Shown here: piece after piece, positions 40,115-48,952 of the stretch
How the letters are laid out: every line of letters starts with the position of its first letter
Position numbering within the stretch: position 1 is the first letter of the stretch
Source of the DNA: Devosia sp.
GTDB taxonomy: Bacteria > Pseudomonadota > Alphaproteobacteria > Rhizobiales > Devosiaceae
Reading direction: 5' to 3'
NCBI GenBank assembly: GCA_017794705.1
Contig: CP051235.1
Coordinates: 497,010 to 561,009 of the forward strand
Length of the DNA: 64,000 bases
Made by a program: the position numbers and the translations under genes
Notes under the pieces: model-generated
Databases searched by the model: none
The model's input: only the letters and a program-made list of their open reading frames with translations
What the model was told of the DNA's origin: nothing

Positions 40115-40207
40115 TCGAGCGCTAACCTGTTCGATTCTCGTGGGTTTCTTGCCGTTTTATGCAAGTCAAATCGCCGCGCGAGTCGCCCCGGCGGCTGAGT
40201 TGGCTTC

Positions 40208-40236
40208 TATCTAGTGATTTCCAGAGCTTATGGCAA
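40208..40236 (-). promoter_or_regulatory. sigma70-type promoter for secE-nusG
   Basis: Minus-strand TTGCCA (40231-40236), 17-base spacer, TAGATA (40208-40213), with predicted start near 40201 and about 87 nt of leader to secE. It fits because the neighbouring kinase gene ends at 40266 and no other pair in the gap scores as well by eye. Confidence 0.55.
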
Positions 40237-40265
40237 GGGCTAATTGTCGGGCCGCAGGCACGGGA

Positions 40266-41816
40266 TCACTCTGCCAACGGGAACGTCAGCTTGAAATAGC
40301 TGCCGTCCGAACCGCTTGTTTCAACCTCGGCATCGATCTGCAGTGCCATCCCCGAAACCAGCCGGCGGCCGATCCCCTTGGATTTGACTTCGGGGTCAAA
40401 ACCCACGCCATCGTCCTGAACGATCAGCACGCCTTTGGTATCGTCCTGCTTGTCCAGCGTCACCGAAACCGTGCCCTTTTTGCCATCAGGAAAAGCGTGT
40501 TTGAAGGCGTTCGAGACGACTTCGTTCAGGATCAGCCCCAGCGGCATGGCGGTGTCCTTGTCCACTGTCACGTCGTTCAGGTCCAGCTTCACGTCAATAT
40601 TGTCCGACTGCCCGGCCCGGATTCCCTCAATCAGCGTCTCGAGATAGCCCTTGGCATTCACGGTCGCAAAATTGCTGGACCGGTAAATATGCTCGTGGAC
40701 CGCTGACATGGCCGCGATGCGTTGCGCCATCTCCTGCTTGATCTCGCGCGCGATGGGCTGCAACTGCAGCAAGGAGGCTACCGACTGAAGATTGTTCTTC
40801 ACCCGGTGATGTATTTCGCGGAACAGCAGTTCGTTGTTCTGGAGCGCCTGACTGAGGCTTTCCTGGGTGCGCGCGCTCTTGTTCAACAGGCTGGCGGTCA
40901 AGAATGATCCCGCCAACAGGGCGAGACTGATGGGCCCCAGTAGCCACATCACCGTAATGGATGCCGACCACAGCCCGCTGAGCGCGGCATCTTGGGAAAC
41001 GGTCCCGAAGGAAATCACGCCGTACTGCGGCAGTTTGGTAAAGGCGACGACACGCGATACACCGTCCACCCGAGAGACAACGGCACGAGGGACCGTCCCG
41101 CTGGTTTCGCTTTCCTGCGCCGCCTGGAAGGACACGGTGTCTCCCGCGTTCAGCGGCTCTTCGAGGGCGGGGAAGCGTGACACGACCCAGCCGTCGTCAC
41201 GCACGATGGACGCCGAAGAGTCATCGCCGAGGTCCAACGGCTCCCAGATCCGGCTCACCACACCGGCATCGAAAACGAGCGCGGCAACACCGGTGAACCG
41301 GCCCGCGTCCGTGATGCGCCGCGTCACGATGAAGATTGGCTCCCCCGTCGCTTCGCTCTGCATCTGCCCTGATATGCCCCACTCCTGTCCGTTGCGGGCC
41401 GCCTCAAAAAGCTCAGCATCGGCGAAAGTATCCGGAAGATGGCCACTGGAAGCACTCGGCATCACGTCGCCGCTGGCGTCGAACAGCACCAGCTCGGCAT
41501 TCGCGGGCATTTGCGCGATGGCGTCTGCTGTGAGGGCTGCCTGCTCGCTTCCGAATGTCTCGGGGCGGTTGTCGATCACGGCCACCGCCAGATCAAGCGT
41601 GTTCCGCGCCGAACCGATGGTCCAGGCGGTCTGCCGGGCCACGAGATCGGCGCCGCGCTGGGCGTTTTCCTGGGACTGGCTGAAACTGTTTTGAACGGCG
41701 ACCCATATAAGAAAGCCGAACACTACGTAGACGATCAGCAACAGAGTCAGGGTGAATGCGATTACGGTGTGCGCCGCTTCCCAACGAAAGCGTTTCTTCG
41801 GCTCTGTCGTCGACAA
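40266..41816 (-). CDS. membrane sensor histidine kinase, HisKA_2/HWE type
   Basis: 516 residues. Two membrane helices (about 15-40 and 285-310) flank a periplasmic sensor of about 240 residues with dCache-like character (Gly/Asp-rich, DDGWVVSRFPALEE). The dimerisation motif FREIHHRVKNNLQSV contains the likely phospho-His (H337). The ATPase domain has NEVVSNAFKHAF (N box) and DDGVGFDP, GIGRRLVSGM (G boxes). It lies 71 bases downstream of a receiver-only response regulator, its probable partner. Signal unknown. Confidence 0.87.
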   Translation of the reverse strand: MSTTEPKKRFRWEAAHTVIAFTLTLLLIVYVVFGFLIWVAVQNSFSQSQENAQRGADLVARQTAWTIGSARNTLDLAVAVIDNRPETFGSEQAALTADAIAQMPANAELVLFDASGDVMPSASSGHLPDTFADAELFEAARNGQEWGISGQMQSEATGEPIFIVTRRITDAGRFTGVAALVFDAGVVSRIWEPLDLGDDSSASIVRDDGWVVSRFPALEEPLNAGDTVSFQAAQESETSGTVPRAVVSRVDGVSRVVAFTKLPQYGVISFGTVSQDAALSGLWSASITVMWLLGPISLALLAGSFLTASLLNKSARTQESLSQALQNNELLFREIHHRVKNNLQSVASLLQLQPIAREIKQEMAQRIAAMSAVHEHIYRSSNFATVNAKGYLETLIEGIRAGQSDNIDVKLDLNDVTVDKDTAMPLGLILNEVVSNAFKHAFPDGKKGTVSVTLDKQDDTKGVLIVQDDGVGFDPEVKSKGIGRRLVSGMALQIDAEVETSGSDGSYFKLTFPLAE

Positions 41817-41887
41817 TCTTACCTCCGGCCCGCCCTCGAACGCAGTAACCCGACACCGGGTCAGATTGTCAAGAAATTAGCCTCTGC

Positions 41888-42241
41888 TCAAAGCATGCTG
41901 CTGACGGCGCGGAGCAACTTTGCCTCGATATAGGGTTTGGAGAAAAACGGCGTGTTTTCAGGCAAAACCAGTTCAGACAGGTTCACCTTGCCGGACATGA
42001 CGATAAAGCCGATCCCGGGCCAGTCGCGCTTGACCCGGTGCGCCAGACCGACACCGTCCATTGACCCGGGCATGTCCACGTCCGAAATGACGACGCTGAC
42101 ATCGGCTCCCTCTTCGAGCAGCTTCATGGCGCGATCGGCGTTTGGCGCTTCCAGCGTTTCATACCCCGCCTCTTCGAGAAAGCTGGCGAGACCGATGCGG
42201 ATCAGCGGCTCATCTTCAACGACCAGTATCTTTGCCGACAT
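41888..42241 (-). CDS. single-domain response regulator (receiver only)
   Basis: 117 residues, one CheY-like receiver and no output domain. Acidic pocket E9-D10, phospho-acceptor D54 in ISDVDMPG, Thr/Ser position MSGK and the Lys in FFSKPY are all in place. Transcribed ahead of the HisKA_2 kinase. Such receivers pass phosphate on, compete for it, or act by protein contact; which of these applies is not visible. Alphaproteobacterial Sdr proteins are a comparable group. Confidence 0.85.
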   Translation of the reverse strand: MSAKILVVEDEPLIRIGLASFLEEAGYETLEAPNADRAMKLLEEGADVSVVISDVDMPGSMDGVGLAHRVKRDWPGIGFIVMSGKVNLSELVLPENTPFFSKPYIEAKLLRAVSSML

Positions 42242-42268
42242 CTAAAGACCCTGTGACTTCGTTCTGCG

Positions 42269-42289
42269 GCGGCGCCCGCAAGGCGCCGC
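42269..42289 (-). promoter_or_regulatory. GC-rich hairpin upstream of the response regulator
   Basis: Eight perfect pairs (GCGGCGCC/GGCGCCGC) with a five-base loop, 28 bases upstream of the response regulator ATG. Without a T tract it is not a terminator; it would fold in the leader RNA or be a dyad for a regulator. Nothing else was seen in the rest of the stretch up to about 42440. Confidence 0.35.
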
Positions 42290-42440
42290 GAAATTCGTGT
42301 CCGGGCGTATTGTAGCAGGAAAACCGCGTAAAGGGGTAAACAGGCGCTGGCCCACTTTGGCAAATGAAAAGCGGGATTCATCCCGGAAACTCGCGTCATC
42401 AACCGGATGGCTTGGTCATAAGATCGGGTTTGACGCAACT

Positions 42441-42468
42441 TTAGTTCGCATGTGTACTTAAGTATAAT
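42441..42468 (+). promoter_or_regulatory. promoter of the glycine-rich secreted protein
   Basis: Perfect -10 TATAAT (42463-42468) with a weak -35 TTAGTT 16 bases upstream. It lies at the start of an unusually A+T-rich stretch (about 42430-42590) that contrasts with the G+C-rich surroundings. Predicted leader about 110 nt. Confidence 0.5.
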
Positions 42469-42586
42469 TTCTGTTAAGGTCCATTTTTCAATTAGAATCA
42501 TAAAATTGTTCTGGAATCTATTACGTGACGTTATGTCGCTCATGCAAATCTCCATTGGATACGAATTAATTAAGAAGGAGATGGTC

Positions 42587-43324
42587 ATGAATTTCGACAA
42601 AACAACAATTCTGGCACTGGCTTTTTCATCGGTGTTTTTACTTACTCCAACCGCGAATGCCCAAGGATTGCTGGGCATTCTCGGCGGAGGGGATAGCAAC
42701 AGCGACCTCATTTCGCTGGATTCCGGTCCCGCCGGCAATGACAGCCTGGTTAACGTGGGTCTCGGCGGTGGCAATGGCAATGTGGCCGACGTGAACCTTT
42801 TGGGTGGCGGAACCGGCTCGGGCGTCAACGCCAATGTCAGCACCGGGGGCGGTGGCCTTCTTGGCGGCGGCGGCTTGCAGGTCAACCTCGGCCTCGGGCC
42901 TGCGGACATCAATCTTGATTTGCTCGGTGATGGCAGCGGTGATGGCACCGGCGGAGGCGGTGGCGACAATCCCGGCACCGGCGGACCCGGCGTCTTTGCG
43001 TCCACCGGCAATGGCGGCTCGACATCGGCTCAATGCCTTGGCGAGGATCCGACCTACGTGCTCGGCCTTTTCAATGCCACCCAGATCAATCTCGCGGCCT
43101 GGGCCCGGGCGTCTAACGTCACCATCGTGCCGGTGCAACTGTGCCCGACTGACCGGGTGCATGTCGCCGAGTTGATCAACGGCACAGGCAAGGGCGTTCA
43201 GCTGCAGGCGGCAGTCGCCTCCGATGCCCTGATCGCCACTTCCCTTGGCCGTTCCAGCTACGGCATCAACCGCGTCGCCGCCGTGCAACGCCGCGGCTCG
43301 CAGATTTTCGTCTACGTCTACTAG
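42587..43324 (+). CDS. glycine-rich secreted protein
   Basis: 245 residues from the ATG at 42587: AAGGAG is six bases ahead, and only this start puts a Sec signal peptide (ILALAFSSVFLLTPTANAQG) at the N-terminus. Residues about 28-145 are Gly/Asn/Leu/Val/Asp repeats (GLLGGGG, NVGLGGGNGN, VNLGLGPADINLD), a look shared with self-associating or adhesin-like proteins. A C-terminal domain of about 95 residues has two cysteines (AQCLGED, PVQLCPTD) and ends in VYVY. No family recognised. Good terminator follows. Confidence 0.72.
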   Translation: MNFDKTTILALAFSSVFLLTPTANAQGLLGILGGGDSNSDLISLDSGPAGNDSLVNVGLGGGNGNVADVNLLGGGTGSGVNANVSTGGGGLLGGGGLQVNLGLGPADINLDLLGDGSGDGTGGGGGDNPGTGGPGVFASTGNGGSTSAQCLGEDPTYVLGLFNATQINLAAWARASNVTIVPVQLCPTDRVHVAELINGTGKGVQLQAAVASDALIATSLGRSSYGINRVAAVQRRGSQIFVYVY

Positions 43325-43348
43325 GCTGCGAAAACCAGATTGAAGCGC

Positions 43349-43375
43349 GCCGGCCCCACGGGGCCGGCTTTTTTT
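43349..43375 (+). terminator. intrinsic terminator of the glycine-rich protein gene
   Basis: Nine perfect G-C-rich pairs (GCCGGCCCC/GGGGCCGGC), two-base turn, then seven T residues, 24 bases after the stop codon. Strong and one-directional. Confidence 0.92.
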
Positions 43376-43714
43376 CGCGAGAACTTATCCCCGCCCCCCA
43401 TCGCCCATGCCATACTCCCCTCACCTTTCCGGAGCGAGGCGCAAACGGAGTGCCGCGGAGAGGGTTCGTTTGGAGGCGGGGCCGCCCGCTTTCAGGTTTC
43501 GGGATCACCTTTGCTCAGAGGCCCCGGAATAAAAACGCGTTCGCGTCGGCGGGAAATAGTCCCACCTTCTCATACGCGGAATACCGCACCGGGACGAAGT
43601 CCCGCCGCGCCGCTTCCCCTTGCCGGGAGGCAAATGAATACCGCAAACCCCGAAGGAGAAATTCTGTCGGGCGCTTCAGCATGCGCAAGATATCAAAGTC
43701 TGGGAAATCGGACC
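43376..43714. other. 339-base non-coding stretch before tRNA-Trp
   Basis: No credible gene. It holds a perfect hairpin CGGGACGAAGTCCCG around 43590-43607 and, on the minus strand, ACGCGAACGCG followed by TTTTTATT near 43530-43545, which could end the tRNA-Trp transcript. The rest is G+C-rich sequence without codon structure. Confidence 0.5.
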
Positions 43715-43790
43715 TGGCAGGGGCAGCAGGACTTGAACCCGCGACCCTCGGTTTTGGAGACCGATGCTCTACCAACTGAGCTATACCCCT
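43715..43790 (-). tRNA. tRNA-Trp(CCA)
   Basis: 76 nt including an encoded CCA end. Acceptor AGGGGTA pairs with TGCCCCT (one G-U), D-arm TAGCTCAGTTGGTAGAGC, anticodon loop CTCCAAA giving CCA, T-arm GGGTTCAAGTCC. It is normally directly upstream of secE in related genomes; here about 3.6 kb of other genes lie between. Confidence 0.97.
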
Positions 43791-43804
43791 TCAGGTCGCG
43801 GGCT

Positions 43805-43833
43805 GGTCTAAAGGCAATCGCGTTCGGGTGCAA
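43805..43833 (-). promoter_or_regulatory. promoter of tRNA-Trp
   Basis: Minus-strand TTGCAC (43828-43833), 17-base spacer, TAGACC (43805-43810); initiation near 43798, about eight bases ahead of the mature tRNA 5' end. Shows that the tRNA is transcribed on its own here. Confidence 0.55.
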
Positions 43834-43899
43834 GATGCTTGTTCAAACATTGCGACGCGATGGTGAAGCGTGGCAGTTCACCCTGCCCCCGGACTGCGT

Positions 43900-44286
43900 T
43901 CAGGGGCAGTGGCCGAAACAGATCAGAAACCCGTCCGGGTCCTCGACCATGATCTCGGTACAGCCGTAGGTCCGCTTGACGGGGCCCGCATAGAGCGGCG
44001 CGCCGCCGACCTTGATGGCCAGTTCGAGCCTCGAAAGGTCGCGCACCCAGATATAGACGTCGAACAGGGCCAGTCCGGGCGTCAGGTGCCGGTTGGCAGT
44101 GCCGGCCCTGGGTGCCTGCTTGAGCATGATGGCCGCGCCTTCACGCTCGACGATGCAGAATGTGGGTTTTTCGTCCCAGTTGATTTCCGCAGCGTGAAAC
44201 TCCAGCCGCGAAGAGTACCACTCGACGCTGCGCCGGAGATCGGCCACGACGAAGACGGCAGCAGTCGCAATCATGTTGGCAGTCAT
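43900..44286 (-). CDS. VOC (glyoxalase/bleomycin resistance) family protein
   Basis: 128 residues from the ATG at 44286, which has GGGGGAAG ahead; an earlier in-frame ATG at 44346 adds 20 non-family residues. Paired beta-alpha-beta modules of the vicinal oxygen chelate fold: ATAAVFVVADLRRSVEWYSS, GLALFDVYIWVRDL and the C-terminal TEIMVEDPDGFLICF with the terminal Glu metal ligand. Substrate unknown (glyoxalase, dioxygenase and resistance proteins all share this fold). Confidence 0.82.
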   Translation of the reverse strand: MTANMIATAAVFVVADLRRSVEWYSSRLEFHAAEINWDEKPTFCIVEREGAAIMLKQAPRAGTANRHLTPGLALFDVYIWVRDLSRLELAIKVGGAPLYAGPVKRTYGCTEIMVEDPDGFLICFGHCP

Positions 44287-44443
44287 AACGTTCACTTCCC
44301 CCTGAACGCCGCACGACATAGTCGGCGAATGCGACACATTAGACAAGCCTGATGGGACTATTCAGAAGGGCGCGAAAAAATATTGAACCCTATCCGGCGG
44401 GCGGGCGTCTGAGGGGGGTCAACACCAACCAAAGAAGACTGAA

Positions 44444-44779
44444 ATGAACTCCTATCTGACCAAAACGCGGCTCTCCATTCTGGCAGCCGCCACTCTCCTC
44501 GCCCTTGCCTCTCCGGCAGCCATTGCTCCTGCTTTCGCCTACGACGATGACGTCGAAGTGGTCTGCGGTGACACCGATGACGGTGACACCTGGTGCGTGT
44601 CGGTTGAGGATCTAAAGACCGAGTGCCCGCTTTCCGATCCGGAGTATACCGGCGAGGAATGCCAGGGCCTGCTGGAGGGCCGCCGGCCGATCCAGCCGAG
44701 CATCAACATCTTCCTGCCGAACCAGGGTGACGGCGGTTTCGCCGGTGGCCTGCGCTCCGGGATTGGTCAACGCGGCTAA
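44444..44779 (+). CDS. small acidic secreted protein
   Basis: 111 residues. Sec signal peptide (ILAAATLLALASPAAIAPAFA) then a mature part of about 78 residues rich in Asp/Glu with four cysteines (VVCGDTDDGDTWCVSVEDLKT-like segment and TECPLSD, EECQGLLEG), which could form two disulfides or bind metal. Gly-rich C-terminus. No family recognised; the SD (AAAGAAGAC) is weak. Confidence 0.6.
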   Translation: MNSYLTKTRLSILAAATLLALASPAAIAPAFAYDDDVEVVCGDTDDGDTWCVSVEDLKTECPLSDPEYTGEECQGLLEGRRPIQPSINIFLPNQGDGGFAGGLRSGIGQRG

Positions 44780-44805
44780 TCATCCTTCGATATCCACGCC
44801 ACTTG

Positions 44806-44832
44806 AAAAGGGGTGCCCATCGGCACCCCTTT
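44806..44832. terminator. bidirectional terminator between the acidic protein and DUF2306 genes
   Basis: Eight pairs (GGGGTGCC/GGCACCCC) with a CATC loop, A-rich on the left and TTT on the right, so it can act from both sides. It lies 27 bases after the plus-strand gene and 62 bases after the minus-strand DUF2306 stop. Confidence 0.6.
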
Positions 44833-44893
44833 ACTGTTTGCATCCTGGCGGCGTCGGGAAGCATGCGCCGCGCCGGTCCCGATGGCTCGGATG

Positions 44894-45538
44894 TCAGACG
44901 CTGGATTCTGCCGGCCGCGCCAAACTGCGGCGCTTGCCCTGCCCGAAACGCAACCACAATTCGACGACAACAAGCGGAAGCAGCCAGCTCAGCCATGCGG
45001 TGTAATTGTAGGTCTCCAGGATACTCAACCCCGCAATGATCAATGGTATCATCTGCAATCGAAGGGTCACGGCGGCAAATGTCAGCGTCGCAGAACGGAT
45101 CATCCAGCGTCTATGTTCAGAAAAATTCTTTTGGCGCGCCTTGTTGACGGCAATTATGGTCGTTGCCATCCAGCCAGCATCCAGCAGGAGGAATCCCGTG
45201 GCGGCCCAGGCAGTCCCGGCAAAGTTCCCCATCATCACTGCAACGGTCACTCCGGCGAGCATGATCGAGACGACGTAACTGTAGCCGAGGAACCGATGGA
45301 TTCTCGGACGGGAATTACGCAGCTTCGTCCAGAACTGGAAGGGCGCCAGCAGCAGGGCAAGCGGCCCAAATATCATGTGAACAATCAACGCGACCCGATG
45401 GAAGTCGACATAGTTGACCAGAAACGGCCAGACTTCGGCAAAGGAGCTAGAGGCCGCGGCCCCGAACTTGCCGAGTGTGTAAGTGCCAATGGCCATCGAG
45501 AAAAACCAGTACGGAATTGTCCAGGCAAAGCGTGTCAT
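44894..45538 (-). CDS. DUF2306 membrane protein
   Basis: 214 residues with six to seven predicted membrane helices (for example ALIVHMIFGPLALLLAPFQF, YSYVVSIMLAGVTVAVMMG). The RPRIHRFLGYSY and SEHRRWMIRSATLTFAAV motifs, with His/Arg at membrane ends, are those of DUF2306 proteins. Function unknown. It is divergent from a TetR gene, and the shared 91-base gap holds two copies of an inverted repeat, so it is the likely target of that regulator. Confidence 0.8.
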   Translation of the reverse strand: MTRFAWTIPYWFFSMAIGTYTLGKFGAAASSSFAEVWPFLVNYVDFHRVALIVHMIFGPLALLLAPFQFWTKLRNSRPRIHRFLGYSYVVSIMLAGVTVAVMMGNFAGTAWAATGFLLLDAGWMATTIIAVNKARQKNFSEHRRWMIRSATLTFAAVTLRLQMIPLIIAGLSILETYNYTAWLSWLLPLVVVELWLRFGQGKRRSLARPAESSV

Positions 45539-45554
45539 TGGCGTCCTCGATTCC

Positions 45555-45575
45555 TAACTTGACAGTGTAAAGTTA
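45555..45575. promoter_or_regulatory. TetR operator, copy A
   Basis: 21-base inverted repeat (AACTTGACA ... GTAAAGTT, imperfect right arm) nearer the DUF2306 gene. It shares its left arm with the perfect copy at 45592-45612; centres are 37 bases apart. Confidence 0.68.
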
Positions 45576-45591
45576 TGGCTACCTAGGACGT

Positions 45592-45612
45592 GAACTTGAC
45601 AATGTCAAGTTC
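45592..45612. promoter_or_regulatory. TetR operator, copy B
   Basis: 21-base inverted repeat with ten-base arms (GAACTTGACA / TGTCAAGTTC, one mismatch at the centre). The left arm contains TTGACA, so the operator overlaps a -35 element reading towards the TetR gene 18 bases downstream. Size and symmetry fit a TetR-family dimer. Confidence 0.72.
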
Positions 45613-45629
45613 CTGATTGAAATGCACAC

Positions 45630-46232
45630 ATGGCAAAGTCAATTCCCACTCCGAAAGCTCAACATCATCATGGAGACCTGCGCAACGCGCTGGTGCAGGC
45701 TGGCCTTGATATCCTCGATACTGAGGGCATGGACGCCCTCACCTTGCGCAAGGCCGCAGCCCGTGCCGGCGTCTCGCATGCCGCACCGGCACATCACTTC
45801 GGTGACAAGGAGGGCTTGCTCGTTGCCATCGCCACCCACGGATTCGAGGTGTTCACCGCTACCATGCTGAATGAACGGTACAAGACCGGCGATGGCCCGC
45901 AGCAGCAGCTCGAAGGAATCTGCCGGGGCTACCTCCGCTTTTCAAATGAACGGCCGGCGCTGTTCAGGTTGATTTTCTCATTGCCGTACAAGGAGCATCT
46001 GGACCCGGCGCTGCAAACGGCCTCGGTCAACGCCTACATGGTGCTGGCCGAAGTGTGTGCGCTGTTCGAACCCTCGCCCCACGGTCCTGGCGTGAACGAG
46101 CTCCGGGTATGGTCTGCCGTTCACGGCTACGCCTCGCTGGCGCTCACCGGGCGCGGAAACACGCGGCCCGGGGGCAATCCTGTAAAGCTCGAATGGCTCA
46201 TCCCGGAACTGACCCCACTGCAGCCAAAATAA
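45630..46232 (+). CDS. TetR/AcrR family transcriptional regulator (WHG domain type)
   Basis: 200 residues. N-terminal helix-turn-helix LTLRKAAARAGVSHAAPAHH-F (about 42-62) and a ligand-binding domain with AVHGYASLALTGRGN, the WHG-type C-terminal signature. Divergent from the DUF2306 gene with two operator-like repeats between them; autorepression and control of DUF2306 are inferred. Ligand unknown. Confidence 0.87.
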   Translation: MAKSIPTPKAQHHHGDLRNALVQAGLDILDTEGMDALTLRKAAARAGVSHAAPAHHFGDKEGLLVAIATHGFEVFTATMLNERYKTGDGPQQQLEGICRGYLRFSNERPALFRLIFSLPYKEHLDPALQTASVNAYMVLAEVCALFEPSPHGPGVNELRVWSAVHGYASLALTGRGNTRPGGNPVKLEWLIPELTPLQPK

Positions 46233-46256
46233 AAGGGCGCCCCGAAAGGCGCCCTT
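46231..46256. terminator. bidirectional terminator between TetR and tuf2
   Basis: Nine pairs (AAGGGCGCC/GGCGCCCTT) with a CCCGAA loop. On the minus strand it is followed by TTTTATTTTG, so it serves tuf copy 2 (stop 47 bases away); on the plus strand it lies just after the TetR stop. Confidence 0.72.
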
Positions 46257-46302
46257 CAGCAACAGTACACCGGAGTACAGGACTCACGGAGAATGAAGCG
46301 TC

Positions 46303-47493
<1,191 letters not shown>

Positions 47494-47608
47494 ATTGCTC
47501 AATCCGTTGGGGTTAAAAGTGCGGGCCGTTTACAAATTATCGCGCGCCGGGGCAAGACCCTATTGTGCGCATGCCGGCCGTTGACCAGGCCCCAAATGGC
47601 GCCCGTAC

Positions 47609-48775
47609 CTACGACTCGAATGCCTTGATGCGATCCCGGTCGCTTTCGGACGGCAACCGGCTGAGCGCCAGCGCCCTGGCATATTCGGCACGCGCCTGAG
47701 ATGCGGCTTTGAATTCCCCGCCGAACTGCGAAAGCGCAGCGAACGCTTTCTGCAGTCTGATCTGCACTTCGATCAGCCCTGCCCCGTCTCGCGACACAGG
47801 TGCAAAGGCATCCTCAAACAGATCATCCAGATTCAGTTGCGGGACATGCACGCGATCAAATTGGGCCTCGGTCTCGTCCGCTGCCTTGCAGGCAACCGCA
47901 TAGTCGGACAGCAGCCTGACCTGACGCCCGATCACATCGATCGCGGTACCCATGTCATTCACCGCGGGCGAAAGGGCGCGGGAAGCGATCTCGGACAGGA
48001 CGACAAGCCCGAAACGCGGATCCTGATCAAATGACCGTTCATCGTCGATTGAAATGGCGGACCTGACGGTGTCGAGAAAACTGTCCCGTTCCTCGTCTCC
48101 CGTCGGCATCGATGAAACCTTCACCAATTCGGCATTTAGATCGACAAACCGTCCCGGGGTGGCCAGCACATAGATCTTCGCTCCGCAGCTCTCGGCGGCT
48201 TTCTGCAGCGCCGGCAGATCGACGTACTGCACGTATCCAACCCTGTCTGCCGTTACATCCTGCGCCTTGGCGGGCAACTTGCCGAGCCTTTGCGCGCCGA
48301 GACTGGGATTGTTTGCCCAGACAGTCAGTGCCTCGCTCGTCGCCGTCTCGACGCGCTTTGTCGTATCGCCGACGCGTCCGAACAGGGTCAGGTGGCCGAC
48401 CCAGCGCAGGATGGCGATGATGATCAGCACGATGACGCCCAGCGTGACGGCGAACAGGACAACCCGCCCGGCTCCGCCATATGCGCCCATGCCCAGCGAG
48501 ATGATCCCCACGAGACTGAAAAGAAATGACCCCACAAACGTCGACAGGACATTCTGGCTGGTATTGTCCTGCATCAGCAGACGCGTCGCCCGAGGTGTGA
48601 CGTTCTGGGTTGCAGCACTGAAAGAGGCGACCATGACGCTGAAGGAGAAAGTGGTCACCGCCAGCATGGAAGACGCAAGGATATCGAGGATGTTCGCTAC
48701 CGCGTCCGCACCGACCTTGCCGGGGATGTCGACGGGGATGAGCGGTTCGACAAGGATGGCGACCAGAGCCGTCAA
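47609..48775 (-). CDS. DUF2254 membrane protein (N-terminus uncertain)
   Basis: 388 residues from the nearest usual start codon (TTG 48775). The N-terminal third is membrane-embedded (SSMLAVTTFSFSVMVASFSA, VVLFAVTLGVIVLIIIAIL), followed by a soluble part of about 200 residues with EIASRALSPAVNDMGTAID. The TTG start would cut the first membrane helix in half. The frame goes on upstream with family-like KWRWLLLQLSRRLWVRASLF but holds no ATG, GTG or TTG; the likely true start is near 48856-48871 (see findings). Function unknown. Confidence 0.75.
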   Translation of the reverse strand: MTALVAILVEPLIPVDIPGKVGADAVANILDILASSMLAVTTFSFSVMVASFSAATQNVTPRATRLLMQDNTSQNVLSTFVGSFLFSLVGIISLGMGAYGGAGRVVLFAVTLGVIVLIIIAILRWVGHLTLFGRVGDTTKRVETATSEALTVWANNPSLGAQRLGKLPAKAQDVTADRVGYVQYVDLPALQKAAESCGAKIYVLATPGRFVDLNAELVKVSSMPTGDEERDSFLDTVRSAISIDDERSFDQDPRFGLVVLSEIASRALSPAVNDMGTAIDVIGRQVRLLSDYAVACKAADETEAQFDRVHVPQLNLDDLFEDAFAPVSRDGAGLIEVQIRLQKAFAALSQFGGEFKAASQARAEYARALALSRLPSESDRDRIKAFES

Positions 48776-48952
48776 GACGCCCAGCGCCGCAAACAGCGAA
48801 GCGCGTACCCACAGCCGCCTGCTGAGTTGAAGCAGCAGCCAACGCCACTTTGTAATCTGCTTTTCTGCTATCTCACTCTCCCCGCGCCATGCCGGAAGAG
48901 AACGTTCGCAGGGCCATCGGGTTCCATCCGGCCGGTATCACAAGACTTGCGA

